Shown here: piece by piece, positions 1 to 8,089 of the stretch
Layout: every line of letters starts with the position of its first letter
Numbering within the stretch: position 1 is the first letter of the stretch
Assembly (NCBI GenBank): GCA_023251515.1
Contig: JAHEYQ010000042.1
Coordinates: 1-44,877 of the forward strand
Length of the DNA: 44,877 bases
Direction of reading: 5' to 3'
DNA from: Bacteroidales bacterium
Lineage (GTDB): Bacteria; Bacteroidota; Bacteroidia; Bacteroidales; JACABE01
Notes under the pieces: model-generated
Told to the model about the DNA's origin: nothing
What the model saw: the letters and a program-made list of their open reading frames with translations, nothing else
Databases searched by the model: none
Translations under genes and position numbers: made by a program

Positions 1-2821
1 CCCCGAACAAGGCTATGAAACCAACACCTGCGGAAATGGAGAAGTTCATGTCGCGCAGCCACGGTGCAACCACCCCTCCAATGGCAGCCATAGGCACGGC
101 TGAATAAATGAGCACGGTTTGCTTGAGCGAATGGAAGGTGAAAAACAGCAACACGAAAATAAGCAAAAGAGCCACAGGTACGGCAATAGCCAATCGTTCT
201 CGAGCTGCAATAAGGTTCTCGAACTGCCCGCCGAAAGTAGTGTAATACCCCACAGGCAAGGTTAGGTTACCGTCGAGTTTTGAACGGGCATCATTCACCA
301 CGCTTTCCACATCACGTCCTCGTACGTTGAATCCGATGGTTAAACGGCGTTTTGTGTTTTCGCGCGACACTTGGGCAGGGCCGGTTTTAATCTCAATACT
401 TGCCAATTGGTCGAGCGAAATTAAGCGACCATCGGGCAGGGAGATACTAAGGTTTTTAACGTCCGAAATATCACGGCGGTTGGCTTGGTCGAGTCGTACC
501 ACGAGGTCGAAACGTTTTTCCTCGTCGAATACTACTCCTGCCGAACTACCTGCAAAGGCTGCCTTTAAAATATTGTTTATATCCGTAACTGAAACACCAT
601 ACTGTGCCATACGCGGCCGGTTGTACTCGACCTGTATTTGAGCCAAGCCAGTTACTTTTTCGACGTTAATGTCGGTTACGCCTTCGATGTTTTGAATATA
701 CGCTTCTATTTGAGAGGCTTTGAGGGCAAGAGTGTCGAGGTTATCTCCAAACAATTTAATAGCCACATCCTGACGCGAACCCGTCATTAACTCATTAAAA
801 CGAAGTTGTATAGGTTGCGAGAACTCGAATTTAACCCCAGCCAAAACAGCCAGTTTTTCTTCCATTTTCTCAACCAGTTCTTCGCGGGTTTCGGCGGTTG
901 TCCATTCGCTTTTGGGTTTGAGGGTTATAATATAATCGCCAGTTTCCATAGGTGTAGGGTCGGTAGGGATTTCACCCGGACCAATTTTAGCAACCAGATG
1001 CTTTATTTCAGGAAAATTATCACGTAAAATGATATTGGCTCGTTTCACTTCTTCCACGGTGTTTGCGGGTGAACCACCCTGCAAGGTAATTACCAATCCT
1101 GCAAGGTCGCCTTCTTCAAGTTGAGGGATAAACTCGCCTCCCAAACGGGTAAACAGGAACAAGCTTCCAATAAAAAGAACCACAGACGTAATAACTATTG
1201 CCAATTTACGGCGAAGTGCAAAAGCAATGATTGGATTAAATGCCTTGTGGAAGAAATCCATAATCTTATCGGAAATATTCCGTTTGTGTTCGGTATTCTT
1301 GCTAAGGAATAAAGACGAAATCATGGGAACCCAAGTGAGCGACAAAATAAATGCCCCAAGAATTGCAAAACTAACTACTTGCCCCATTGGTTTGAACATT
1401 TTACCTTCAATACCTACTAAAACAAGTATTGGTATATATACAATTAGGATGATAATCTCGCCAAAAGCTGCTGCTGTACGTATTTTACTTGAAGCCTGAA
1501 ATACTTCTTCATCCATTTGCAGTTGCGTGAGCCTTTTTATACCTGTATGATGGCTTTTGCTCATAGTAATGCGGTGTACAATACTCTCCACGATAATTAC
1601 CGCCCCATCCACAATTAAACCGAAGTCGATAGCTCCAAGGCTCATAAGGTTGCCCGAAACACCAAAAAGCTGCATCATTCCAATAGCAAAAAGCATAGCG
1701 AGCGGTATTACCGAGGCTACAATTAAACCTGCTCTGAAATTTCCAAGCAATAAGACTAGTATAAAAATAACAATCAAAGCTCCTTCAAGTAGGTTACGAG
1801 TAACTGTGCCAATGGCACGGTCAACCAAATCAGTGCGGTCGAGGTATGGGGTTATTTCGATACCTGCGGGAAGCGATTTTTGAATAGATGTGATTTTTTC
1901 CTTAACCTGCCCAATAACTTCGTTGGCGTTTGCCCCTTTGAGCATCATCACGACTCCTCCCACGGCTTCTGTTGTATCAGAAACCAATGCTCCGTAACGG
2001 ATTGCGTGTCCGAACTGGACAGTTGCCACATCACGCACCAAAACAGGAATGCCGTTTACGGTTTTTACAACAATATTTTCGATGTCATCGAGTGATTTAA
2101 CCAATCCAATGCCACGTATAAAATAGGCTTCGGGCATTTTATCAATGTAGGCACTTCCTGTATTCTCGTTGTTATTTTCGAGAGCTTTGAAAATATCGGT
2201 CAACGAAAGATTCATAGACCTTAAACGTTCGGGCTTAACGGCTATTTCGTATTGTTTTACAAATCCGCCATAACTATTTACATCGGCAACACCAGGCGTT
2301 CCAAGCATTTGGCGGCGTACAATCCAATCCTGATACGTGCGTAAGTCCATTGGCGTAAACTTATCCTTATACCCGTCTTTTATTTCGAGGGTGTATTGGA
2401 AAATCTCGCCCAAACCTGTTGAAATGGGAGCCATTTCAATTTTTGCCAATCCCTGTGGAATTTGGTCTTCGGCTTCTCTGAGCCGTTCACCAATTTGCTG
2501 TCGTGCCCAGTAAATATCGACATTGTCTTTAAAAACTACGGTAACAACCGACAAGCCTAATCGGGAAATGGAGCGAAGCTCCAATACATCGGGGATATTA
2601 GCTACTGAAACTTCAACAGGTGCAGTAATAAAACTCTCTACCTCCTGAACTGCCAACGATGGTGCACGGGAAATGACCTGTACCTGATTGTTTGTAATAT
2701 CGGGAACTGCATCAATAGGCAGATGAACAAGCGAATATGTACCCCATGCAACCAATGCAAGAGTAAATAATCCGATAATTATCTTGTTCTTTATCGAAAA
2801 TCGAATGATATGTTCTATCAT
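1..2821 (-). CDS. CzcA/CusA-family heavy-metal RND efflux transporter (C-terminus beyond window)
   Basis: This is the inner-membrane proton/metal antiporter of a tripartite heavy-metal efflux pump (HME-RND family), which exports divalent or monovalent metal ions. I translated the minus strand from ATG at 2821; the frame stays open for about 940 codons to the window edge. The N-terminus is a short cytoplasmic stretch, a first membrane helix and the porter motif around 'LPIDAVPDITNNQVQV'. The family's proton-relay signature in TM4 is present as D399-FGLIVDGA-(V)IIVE, with both Asp residues and the Glu. RND proteins of this type are about 1030 aa, or about 1450 aa when fused to an outer-membrane factor in Bacteroidota, so 90 residues or more are missing here only because of the window edge. 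The 146-bp gap to the cysteine-rich gene upstream suggests a shared metal-responsive transcript. Metal specificity cannot be read from the sequence. Confidence 0.93.
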   Translation of the reverse strand, partial: MIEHIIRFSIKNKIIIGLFTLALVAWGTYSLVHLPIDAVPDITNNQVQVISRAPSLAVQEVESFITAPVEVSVANIPDVLELRSISRLGLSVVTVVFKDNVDIYWARQQIGERLREAEDQIPQGLAKIEMAPISTGLGEIFQYTLEIKDGYKDKFTPMDLRTYQDWIVRRQMLGTPGVADVNSYGGFVKQYEIAVKPERLRSMNLSLTDIFKALENNNENTGSAYIDKMPEAYFIRGIGLVKSLDDIENIVVKTVNGIPVLVRDVATVQFGHAIRYGALVSDTTEAVGGVVMMLKGANANEVIGQVKEKITSIQKSLPAGIEITPYLDRTDLVDRAIGTVTRNLLEGALIVIFILVLLLGNFRAGLIVASVIPLAMLFAIGMMQLFGVSGNLMSLGAIDFGLIVDGAVIIVESIVHRITMSKSHHTGIKRLTQLQMDEEVFQASSKIRTAAAFGEIIILIVYIPILVLVGIEGKMFKPMGQVVSFAILGAFILSLTWVPMISSLFLSKNTEHKRNISDKIMDFFHKAFNPIIAFALRRKLAIVITSVVLFIGSLFLFTRLGGEFIPQLEEGDLAGLVITLQGGSPANTVEEVKRANIILRDNFPEIKHLVAKIGPGEIPTDPTPMETGDYIITLKPKSEWTTAETREELVEKMEEKLAVLAGVKFEFSQPIQLRFNELMTGSRQDVAIKLFGDNLDTLALKASQIEAYIQNIEGVTDINVEKVTGLAQIQVEYNRPRMAQYGVSVTDINNILKAAFAGSSAGVVFDEEKRFDLVVRLDQANRRDISDVKNLSISLPDGRLISLDQLASIEIKTGPAQVSRENTKRRLTIGFNVRGRDVESVVNDARSKLDGNLTLPVGYYTTFGGQFENLIAARERLAIAVPVALLLIFVLLFFTFHSLKQTVLIYSAVPMAAIGGVVAPWLRDMNFSISAGVGFIALFG

Positions 2822-2967
2822 AGTATTGTAAAATTATAAATTGTTTGATTTTGTTAAAGTACTTTGAGTTATTTGTGTACTTATGTGTGCAATGATTTAA
2901 ATGCAATGCACGCGATAACTTATAAGTACTTTAAGTGCTTATAAGTATTGATTAATACTTCAGAAAA

Positions 2968-3420
2968 TCAAATAAGGAATTGAGAGATATGTGTTAATAC
3001 TTCCTGCCCGCAAAGGTGGGGGGGAGAACTTGTATTAGTATATAAAAATGTATTGAAAACAAGAGAATTGACAGGTTTTGTAATGCTGATGTTTACTGCT
3101 GATTGAGGATTGATTTTGAATTGATAACGGGAGAAATCGTAATTATCGGTAACTTTAAAAAAACCTTTGGTGTTTGAACAGCATTTGTGATTATTAGATA
3201 TGCTGCAATTGCTTTCATCCGCTGAGTTTTCTTCGGAGCCACAGCAACATCCACAGTTTTCTGTTTTTTCGTGATCGCATTGGTAATCGGAAGTAAACAG
3301 ATGAAACTCGCTGGTATGATTATCGGAACAATGATGAATAACAAAACTGATTCCGGAAGAAGAAGCCAGAATCAGAATAACTGCCATGAAGCTGATTATA
3401 TATGTTGTTATTTTTTTCAT
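2968..3420 (-). CDS. HYC_CC_PP-type small cysteine/histidine-rich protein
   Basis: A 150-aa secreted or membrane-anchored protein. It has an N-terminal hydrophobic signal segment (residues 4-28), then HHC at 29-31, a Cys cluster CGCCC at 56-60, C72, CC at 80-81 and a PPH motif at 133-135. This order (H-x-C, paired Cys, Pro-Pro near the C-terminus) is that of the Bacteroidota HYC_CC_PP family, which commonly sits beside CzcA-type pumps. A periplasmic metal-binding or metal-sensing role is inferred from the ligand-rich composition and from the RND gene downstream. A consensus -7 box lies only a few bases upstream of the ATG, so the transcript may be nearly leaderless. Overlapping ORFs in other frames here are shadows. 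Confidence 0.8.
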   Translation of the reverse strand: MKKITTYIISFMAVILILASSSGISFVIHHCSDNHTSEFHLFTSDYQCDHEKTENCGCCCGSEENSADESNCSISNNHKCCSNTKGFFKVTDNYDFSRYQFKINPQSAVNISITKPVNSLVFNTFLYTNTSSPPHLCGQEVLTHISQFLI

Positions 3421-3425
3421 CGTTG

Positions 3426-3433
3426 CAAAAGTA
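3426..3433 (-). promoter_or_regulatory. -7 promoter box of the cysteine-rich protein/metal pump unit
   Basis: The minus strand reads TACTTTTG, a perfect match to the Bacteroidota TAnnTTTG element. It ends 5 nt before the ATG at 3420. No TTG is evident at the expected -33 distance. Confidence 0.45.
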
Positions 3434-3799
3434 ATATTTTTTATTTAATATTATATAGAAATAAAAATTAAAAATTCTTAAATATGATATTGTTTATTTA
3501 AAATTAATAAAATAGTTGATTAGGTTCTGTTTATAAATATTATGGGTATAAAAACATTACTTTGTTTACCTTAGAGTACTCAAATAGTTCAATTTAATTA
3601 ACCTCTAATTGAAAAGGGGATTATTAAAATTCAGTCCTTAGGATTGATGCTGATTTTATTAATTGTTTTTTGCAGCAAAAGCTTTAAACATAGCCATTGA
3701 TTATAGTTTGTGACTTTTAATATTAACTAAACAGAGTGTAAAAAACAAATGATTTTATAATGAAAGATGGATTTAAAGATTGTTAAGGAAAATTAAAAA
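3434..3799. other. Intergenic, AT-rich, no gene seen
   Basis: About 365 bp between the metal-efflux unit and rnpB. I see no ORF of note, no tRNA-like sequence and no strong hairpin. The T-run on the minus strand just below 3800 probably helps terminate rnpB. Confidence 0.6.
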
Positions 3800-4168
3800 A
3801 ACAACAGTTCTATAAGCCGGGTTCTGTTTCCCAACGAATCGGGACTTCTACCATTTATCTAAATCTAACGTCACCGTTAGCCTCTAACGACCTACCCCCC
3901 GGCATCGGACGAGCAGCCCTTATTATCCGGTATATTTGGTCTTTCAACCCATAAGGTTTACCCCCGCAAACTGTTGCCAATCTGCGATGTGAGCTCTTAC
4001 CTCACATTTTCACCCTTACCACATAATGTGGCGGTTATTTTCTGTGGCACTCTCTGTAAAACGATTTTCATCGCTTCCCTTCCCGTTAGGAAGTATGGCG
4101 CTCTGCGTTGCCCGGACTTTCCTCTCTCTTGCTATGCAGCAAAACAGCGATAGAACGAACTGTTGTTT
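3800..4168 (-). ncRNA. rnpB: RNase P RNA (bacterial class A)
   Basis: This is the catalytic RNA of RNase P, which removes the 5' leader of pre-tRNAs. Reading the minus strand, the 5' end AACAACAGTTC pairs with the 3' end GAACTGTTGTT (helix P1). The universally conserved core follows: GAGGAAAGTCCGGGC (CR I) near the 5' end, a purine-rich GGGTGAAA segment, GGGGGTAAACC in the middle, and the 3' conserved stretch with AAATGGTAGAAG and CAGAACCCGGCTTA. The length of about 369 nt is normal for the class. A perfect -7 box lies directly upstream and a T-run follows P1. The ends are set by the P1 helix and could be off by a few bases. Confidence 0.97.
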
Positions 4169-4174
4169 CGGCGG

Positions 4175-4182
4175 CAAAGTTA
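4175..4182 (-). promoter_or_regulatory. rnpB -7 promoter box
   Basis: The minus strand reads TAACTTTG, matching TAnnTTTG. It ends 6-7 nt before the inferred 5' end of RNase P RNA, which is the expected spacing to a transcription start. Confidence 0.7.
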
Positions 4183-4217
4183 GTAAATTATAATGAATAC
4201 TTCGGATTTGATAAATG

Positions 4218-4280
4218 CCGACAGACTAAGGAAATAAAAAAAAAGTATAGCGAATTATTTTTATTTCCTTAGTCTGTCGG
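4218..4280. terminator. 23-bp perfect inverted repeat, probable terminator of the NYN operon
   Basis: The arms 4218-4240 and 4258-4280 are exact reverse complements (23 bp, beginning CCGACAGACTAAGG) around a 17-nt AT-rich loop. The repeat lies 76 bp after the stop of the NYN gene and just before the rnpB promoter. It could end leftward transcription and shield rnpB, though there is no clear U-tract. A small mobile repeat is an alternative. Confidence 0.55.
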
Positions 4281-4355
4281 TGTCAGAAGTATTTGATGCT
4301 ATTTTTTTGCAACCTTTATTTTTTATTTTTAAATCAGATATTTATTATCAGTTTA

Positions 4356-5786
4356 TTATCTGTTTTTTGCTTCCAAAGCAGGCAGGCTGTATGAGCCATC
4401 CGTATTTTTAACAAATGGAATTCTATAATCATCAATGTTTTCAGCAATCCATGCATCTTTCATTTTCCAGTCTCTGAATGTATCATTAGAAATCAGGAAG
4501 CATTTATTTTTTTTGACATTTTCTATCAGATACTCATCTGCCGAAGTTTTTGCAGGAGCTTCCACATAACTTACTTCTTTTTTCAAACTATGAATCAGAT
4601 GAACATCTTCAACAATTTTACATAATGAAGCATCCACTATTACTTCAATATTCTTATATCTCATTTGCTTCAATTGTTTTGCCAAAGCAATAATATTGGC
4701 ATAATAGGGTCTTATATTTGCTGTTCGTTGCATAGATGAAAAAGCTACATTACTGCCATCAATATAAATTGTAGATGTATTAATCAGTGAAATTTCAAAA
4801 TAGTCACCATCGGGATCATAAAAGCCATAATCTTTAATATCTTCATTTTCATATAAAAAATTGGCAATTTGCTCATCTGAAGTTAGTTTACACAAATACC
4901 ATTCTGGTAGAATTTTATTGCCATTTTCATCTATATTTATTTTATATTTTTCTTTTTCGGTTTCTATAATTTCTTTTAATTTTTTTAGTGAAATTTTCTT
5001 GCAATTTTCGCATTGTTTCAGAGCTTCAATAAGCTGTATTCCATCAAAACCATAATTTTTTTTGTTATATGATCTAAAAAAGTTAAATTGGTTATATTCG
5101 GCTTTATTTTTAATTTTAAGATGTCGGGCTTCCTGAAATTCTCTGATGTTTTCAAAACCAAGACTTATGGCTTCTTCAAACTCTCTTCCGTAGGTAAAAC
5201 CCATTTGTTTGGCTTCATCGGCGGTAATTTTATTGGAAAATCCAAAAAAGAAAGCTTTTGAAAAGTCGCCGAAATCTTTAAAACCACCATTTACAGCATA
5301 CAAATATAATTTTGTGGCGTTATCGTAGTTTGAAATATCAAAATCTTCGGGAATTATTTTATTGTACTTGTCAAGCTTTGATTTAAAATCTTCGTAATTA
5401 TCTGTAAAACCGAGTTTTTGCGCCTTTTTAAATGCATTTCTGTCGGAAATACCCGATGATTTAAATTCGATATATTCTTTATAATCAACATAGCCGCCTT
5501 GTTTAGCTTTGTAATATTCTTCCGGATTTTCAAATCCTTTGTCAGATGCATCTTCATAATCATCAATGTTTTGAAAGGTTTTGCCGCTGATTTTGTATTC
5601 AATGCCATCGTGTATCATCAGAAAATCACGATTTATTAATTCAGATTCATTTGTTTCTTTTACGAAAACTATATTCTGTTTTAATAATTCTGTCAGTTTT
5701 ATAAAATCTTTAATACTGATTAGTTCTACTTTTTTAAACCCATCTGATTGAATTATTTTGAAATGTTCTAATTTTAGTTTTTGCAT
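4356..5786 (-). CDS. NYN/Zc3h12a-type ribonuclease domain protein with N-terminal repeat array
   Basis: A 476-aa protein. The C-terminal domain (about 338-460) matches the Zc3h12a/NYN branch of PIN-like RNases: YIDGSN at 341-346, VDAS with D385, ADEYL with D417, and SND(T)FRDW at 433-440 with D435 and D439. These supply the acidic metal-binding site used for RNA cleavage. Residues about 75-235 hold roughly 18-22-residue degenerate repeats of the type GF-x-N-x-x-EF-x-x-A (for example 'REFEEAISLGFENIREFQEA'), and 250-335 is a linker region with a CENC pair. It is the last gene of an operon with two paralogous unknown proteins, 14 bp after its neighbour. An effector RNase in a stress or defence module is the inference. 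The RNase fold is confident, the biological role is not. Confidence 0.85.
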   Translation of the reverse strand: MQKLKLEHFKIIQSDGFKKVELISIKDFIKLTELLKQNIVFVKETNESELINRDFLMIHDGIEYKISGKTFQNIDDYEDASDKGFENPEEYYKAKQGGYVDYKEYIEFKSSGISDRNAFKKAQKLGFTDNYEDFKSKLDKYNKIIPEDFDISNYDNATKLYLYAVNGGFKDFGDFSKAFFFGFSNKITADEAKQMGFTYGREFEEAISLGFENIREFQEARHLKIKNKAEYNQFNFFRSYNKKNYGFDGIQLIEALKQCENCKKISLKKLKEIIETEKEKYKINIDENGNKILPEWYLCKLTSDEQIANFLYENEDIKDYGFYDPDGDYFEISLINTSTIYIDGSNVAFSSMQRTANIRPYYANIIALAKQLKQMRYKNIEVIVDASLCKIVEDVHLIHSLKKEVSYVEAPAKTSADEYLIENVKKNKCFLISNDTFRDWKMKDAWIAENIDDYRIPFVKNTDGSYSLPALEAKNR

Positions 5787-5800
5787 AATTTAAAAGTTGT

Positions 5801-6880
5801 TTATTTTGTTATTTTATTTAAGTCGTTAAATTGCATATAAAAAACCATTTGATAGCTATTTAAATCTTCTGTCTTGGCTATTAATTCTTTTAAACTTTGT
5901 GCTACAAATGGCAGCAAAGTATTATCTTTTTCATAATAGTCTATCAAAGTATTTGCTGTACAAAAAGCAATTTTAAAACAAAGTTTATTTGTATTATCTC
6001 CAGAATTAATTATTTTCTGAATAAATAAATTATTGTCGATTAACTCTTGTGCTTTCTTCTTTTCGTTAGAAATTGTTTTATTAAAATCTAAGATTATTTT
6101 CTCTAAATCATTTGTTGATCGTATTTTGGGAAGTTGTTTGTTAAAGTCATTAAGCAAACCCCATAATGATTGAATCTTAGGTAATATCTGATTTCTGCAG
6201 ATTTTTATGTGTTCAATACTTAGATTGATATTTTCGGGAATATTTAATAATGAAATTGAATAAAAATCGGCTGTTGTTTCGTCATCTTCTGTATATAAAT
6301 CTGTATCTATTTCAGCTATTCTGAAGTATTCAGATAAATATACAAGATTGATAAAGAAATATTTATCATGATTTATTATAGCATCATGAATATATTCTAT
6401 AAGACAATCTTCTTGGGTAATTTCTTCATAATATTCATTTAAAAGAAAATTTCCCCAAAGTATATCTTTATCAAATAAATCATAATATCCAGCTATATTA
6501 AACAAATTGAGCATATTAAGATTTATTTCTTTTAAATTATTTCTGTAATTAGCTATAAGTTGATTGAATTTCTGAATTGCAATTAATTCAGGTTTTGATT
6601 TGCTTTTCTTTTTTTTCAGAAAAGCAACTTTATCACACAATTTGGTAGTTTTTTCGATAAATTTTTTCTTAATGTCTTCATTACCATCAGATATTTGAGC
6701 CATAGCATTAATAATAAATTTTTCGTTAAACGAATTAATGTCATGTGTCATTTCGAAAAAAGATCCCAAATTTGAATGAAACAACATATAATCATTCAAA
6801 ATATAATTTGTTTTTAAGGCAAGTCCTTCATAATAATATTTATCAATATTTAAATCTCTGCTAATGTATTGTAATCTCAT
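5801..6880 (-). CDS. Unknown protein, paralogue B of the NYN operon
   Basis: A 359-aa protein I do not recognise. It looks soluble and mostly helical, with no signal peptide and no membrane segment. It is clearly paralogous to the upstream gene. Both begin LQY-x-x-R and carry EGL-x-L-x-TNY near residue 20, K(S/N)KSK-x-x-LI-x-IQK-x-N near 95-105, DFYS-x-SL near 205, an LID-x-N...KIINS block near 285, and IDYYEK-x-NT-x-L-x-FVA near 320. It ends 14 bp before the NYN ribonuclease gene and starts 25 bp after its paralogue, so the three are surely co-transcribed. It may be an antitoxin-like, sensor or scaffold partner of the RNase, but nothing in the sequence settles which. Confidence 0.75.
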   Translation of the reverse strand: MRLQYISRDLNIDKYYYEGLALKTNYILNDYMLFHSNLGSFFEMTHDINSFNEKFIINAMAQISDGNEDIKKKFIEKTTKLCDKVAFLKKKKSKSKPELIAIQKFNQLIANYRNNLKEINLNMLNLFNIAGYYDLFDKDILWGNFLLNEYYEEITQEDCLIEYIHDAIINHDKYFFINLVYLSEYFRIAEIDTDLYTEDDETTADFYSISLLNIPENINLSIEHIKICRNQILPKIQSLWGLLNDFNKQLPKIRSTNDLEKIILDFNKTISNEKKKAQELIDNNLFIQKIINSGDNTNKLCFKIAFCTANTLIDYYEKDNTLLPFVAQSLKELIAKTEDLNSYQMVFYMQFNDLNKITK

Positions 6881-6905
6881 ATTCTTAATTTTAAAATATT
6901 TATAT

Positions 6906-7967
6906 TCAATTAATTGGTTTTAAATAAAAAACAATGATAAACTGATTGGGATTACAAAACTGTTCAATCTGTTTTTTAAGGTTGCTTGCTACAAAACTTA
7001 AAATTGTATTGTTTTTTTCATAATAATCAATAATTGTAAGATAATTGCAAATTGCCATTTCGTAGCTGTAAACAATGTTGTTTTCATTTGAATTTATTAT
7101 TTTCCGGAAATAGATATTTTCGTCAATTAGATGCTGAATATCAGTTAAATCAGGATTAATATCGTTTCTGAAACTTGTTATTTCATTTATTAATTCTGAA
7201 TGCGATGTTAAATCTTCAATTTTTTTATTGAACGAATTTATTTTTTCAGAAATAGTATTGGATATAATAGAAAACTGATTTCTGATAAGTTTCATTTGTT
7301 CAGCAGTTAAATCCAGATTTCCGGTAAATTTGAATAATGATAAGCTATAGAAATCAAAAGTCTCGGTATTGCTTATTTCTGAATTATTAATGTCTGATTG
7401 TTTTATTTTAAATTTATCTGATAAATCTTTGTAATAAAGGAAAAAGTTAGTATCTGAATTAAAAAACGAGTAACAGAAAAAATTCATCATTATATCTTCT
7501 TCATTTGTATTTATGATATTAGCTTCCTCGTATAAATTTATCACATAACCTTTTATAATTTGGTTGTCAAAAAGCTGTGTTAAATTATTTAAATTGCAAT
7601 TTGCCAACATAGAATCAGCCCATTTTCTACAGATATTTTTTGATTCTTCTGCAAATTTATTCCATTTCTGTATTTCTATCAATTGTGCTTTCGATTTATT
7701 TTTTGTATTTCTAAGCCTTTTGATATACTTTAAATTATTTTCAAGCACTTCTAAATTTTCAAGCCTTTTGTTACTTTCTGATATTATTGTATTTGCAAAT
7801 CTTAAAGAGGACTCATTATCATATTTGTTTGTGAATAAATAAATATAAAATCCTACTGACGAATAATGATGGCTCGATTGGGCAAAAAGATAATTGGTTC
7901 TTAAAACAAGTCCTTCGTGTGAAATTTCTCCAAGATCAATATTTCTGGTTAAATACTGTAGATTCAT
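6906..7967 (-). CDS. Unknown protein, paralogue A (first gene of the NYN operon)
   Basis: A 353-aa, Asn/Ile/Lys-rich, predominantly helical protein without recognisable domain, signal peptide or membrane helix. It aligns over its whole length with the next gene (shared blocks: LQYLTR at the start, EGL-x-L-x-TNY, NKSKAQLIEIQK, FDFYS-x-SL, RNQ, LID-x-N...KIINS, IDYYEK-x-NT). The two are therefore a tandem duplication that has diverged strongly. The start at 7967 is chosen because paralogue B begins with the equivalent residues. A TAATTTTG promoter box lies about 115 bp upstream. A heteromeric complex with the RNase is a reasonable guess. Confidence 0.75.
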   Translation of the reverse strand: MNLQYLTRNIDLGEISHEGLVLRTNYLFAQSSHHYSSVGFYIYLFTNKYDNESSLRFANTIISESNKRLENLEVLENNLKYIKRLRNTKNKSKAQLIEIQKWNKFAEESKNICRKWADSMLANCNLNNLTQLFDNQIIKGYVINLYEEANIINTNEEDIMMNFFCYSFFNSDTNFFLYYKDLSDKFKIKQSDINNSEISNTETFDFYSLSLFKFTGNLDLTAEQMKLIRNQFSIISNTISEKINSFNKKIEDLTSHSELINEITSFRNDINPDLTDIQHLIDENIYFRKIINSNENNIVYSYEMAICNYLTIIDYYEKNNTILSFVASNLKKQIEQFCNPNQFIIVFYLKPIN

Positions 7968-8081
7968 ATCCTTTAAATTTGTATTAGTTAATTTTAAATA
8001 TTATTTTTTTTTATAATGCATTAATTTTAAATTGAATTTATATTAATTTAAGCAAAACCTTTCTGTCATTAGATTATATAT

Positions 8082-8089
8082 CAAAATTA
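8082..8089 (-). promoter_or_regulatory. Candidate -7 box of the NYN operon
   Basis: The minus strand reads TAATTTTG, a full TAnnTTTG match, about 115 nt before the ATG at 7967. No good -33 TTG is seen, and such boxes occur by chance in AT-rich DNA. Confidence 0.35.

Noticed and set aside
327..2095. Several plus-strand ORFs of 63-108 codons
   Set aside because: They are antisense to the RND transporter, whose minus-strand frame is open throughout and shows the family motifs.
3093..3344. 83-codon minus-strand ORF overlapping the cysteine-rich gene
   Set aside because: A shifted frame of the HYC_CC_PP-type gene; it lacks that gene's signal peptide and conserved Cys pattern.
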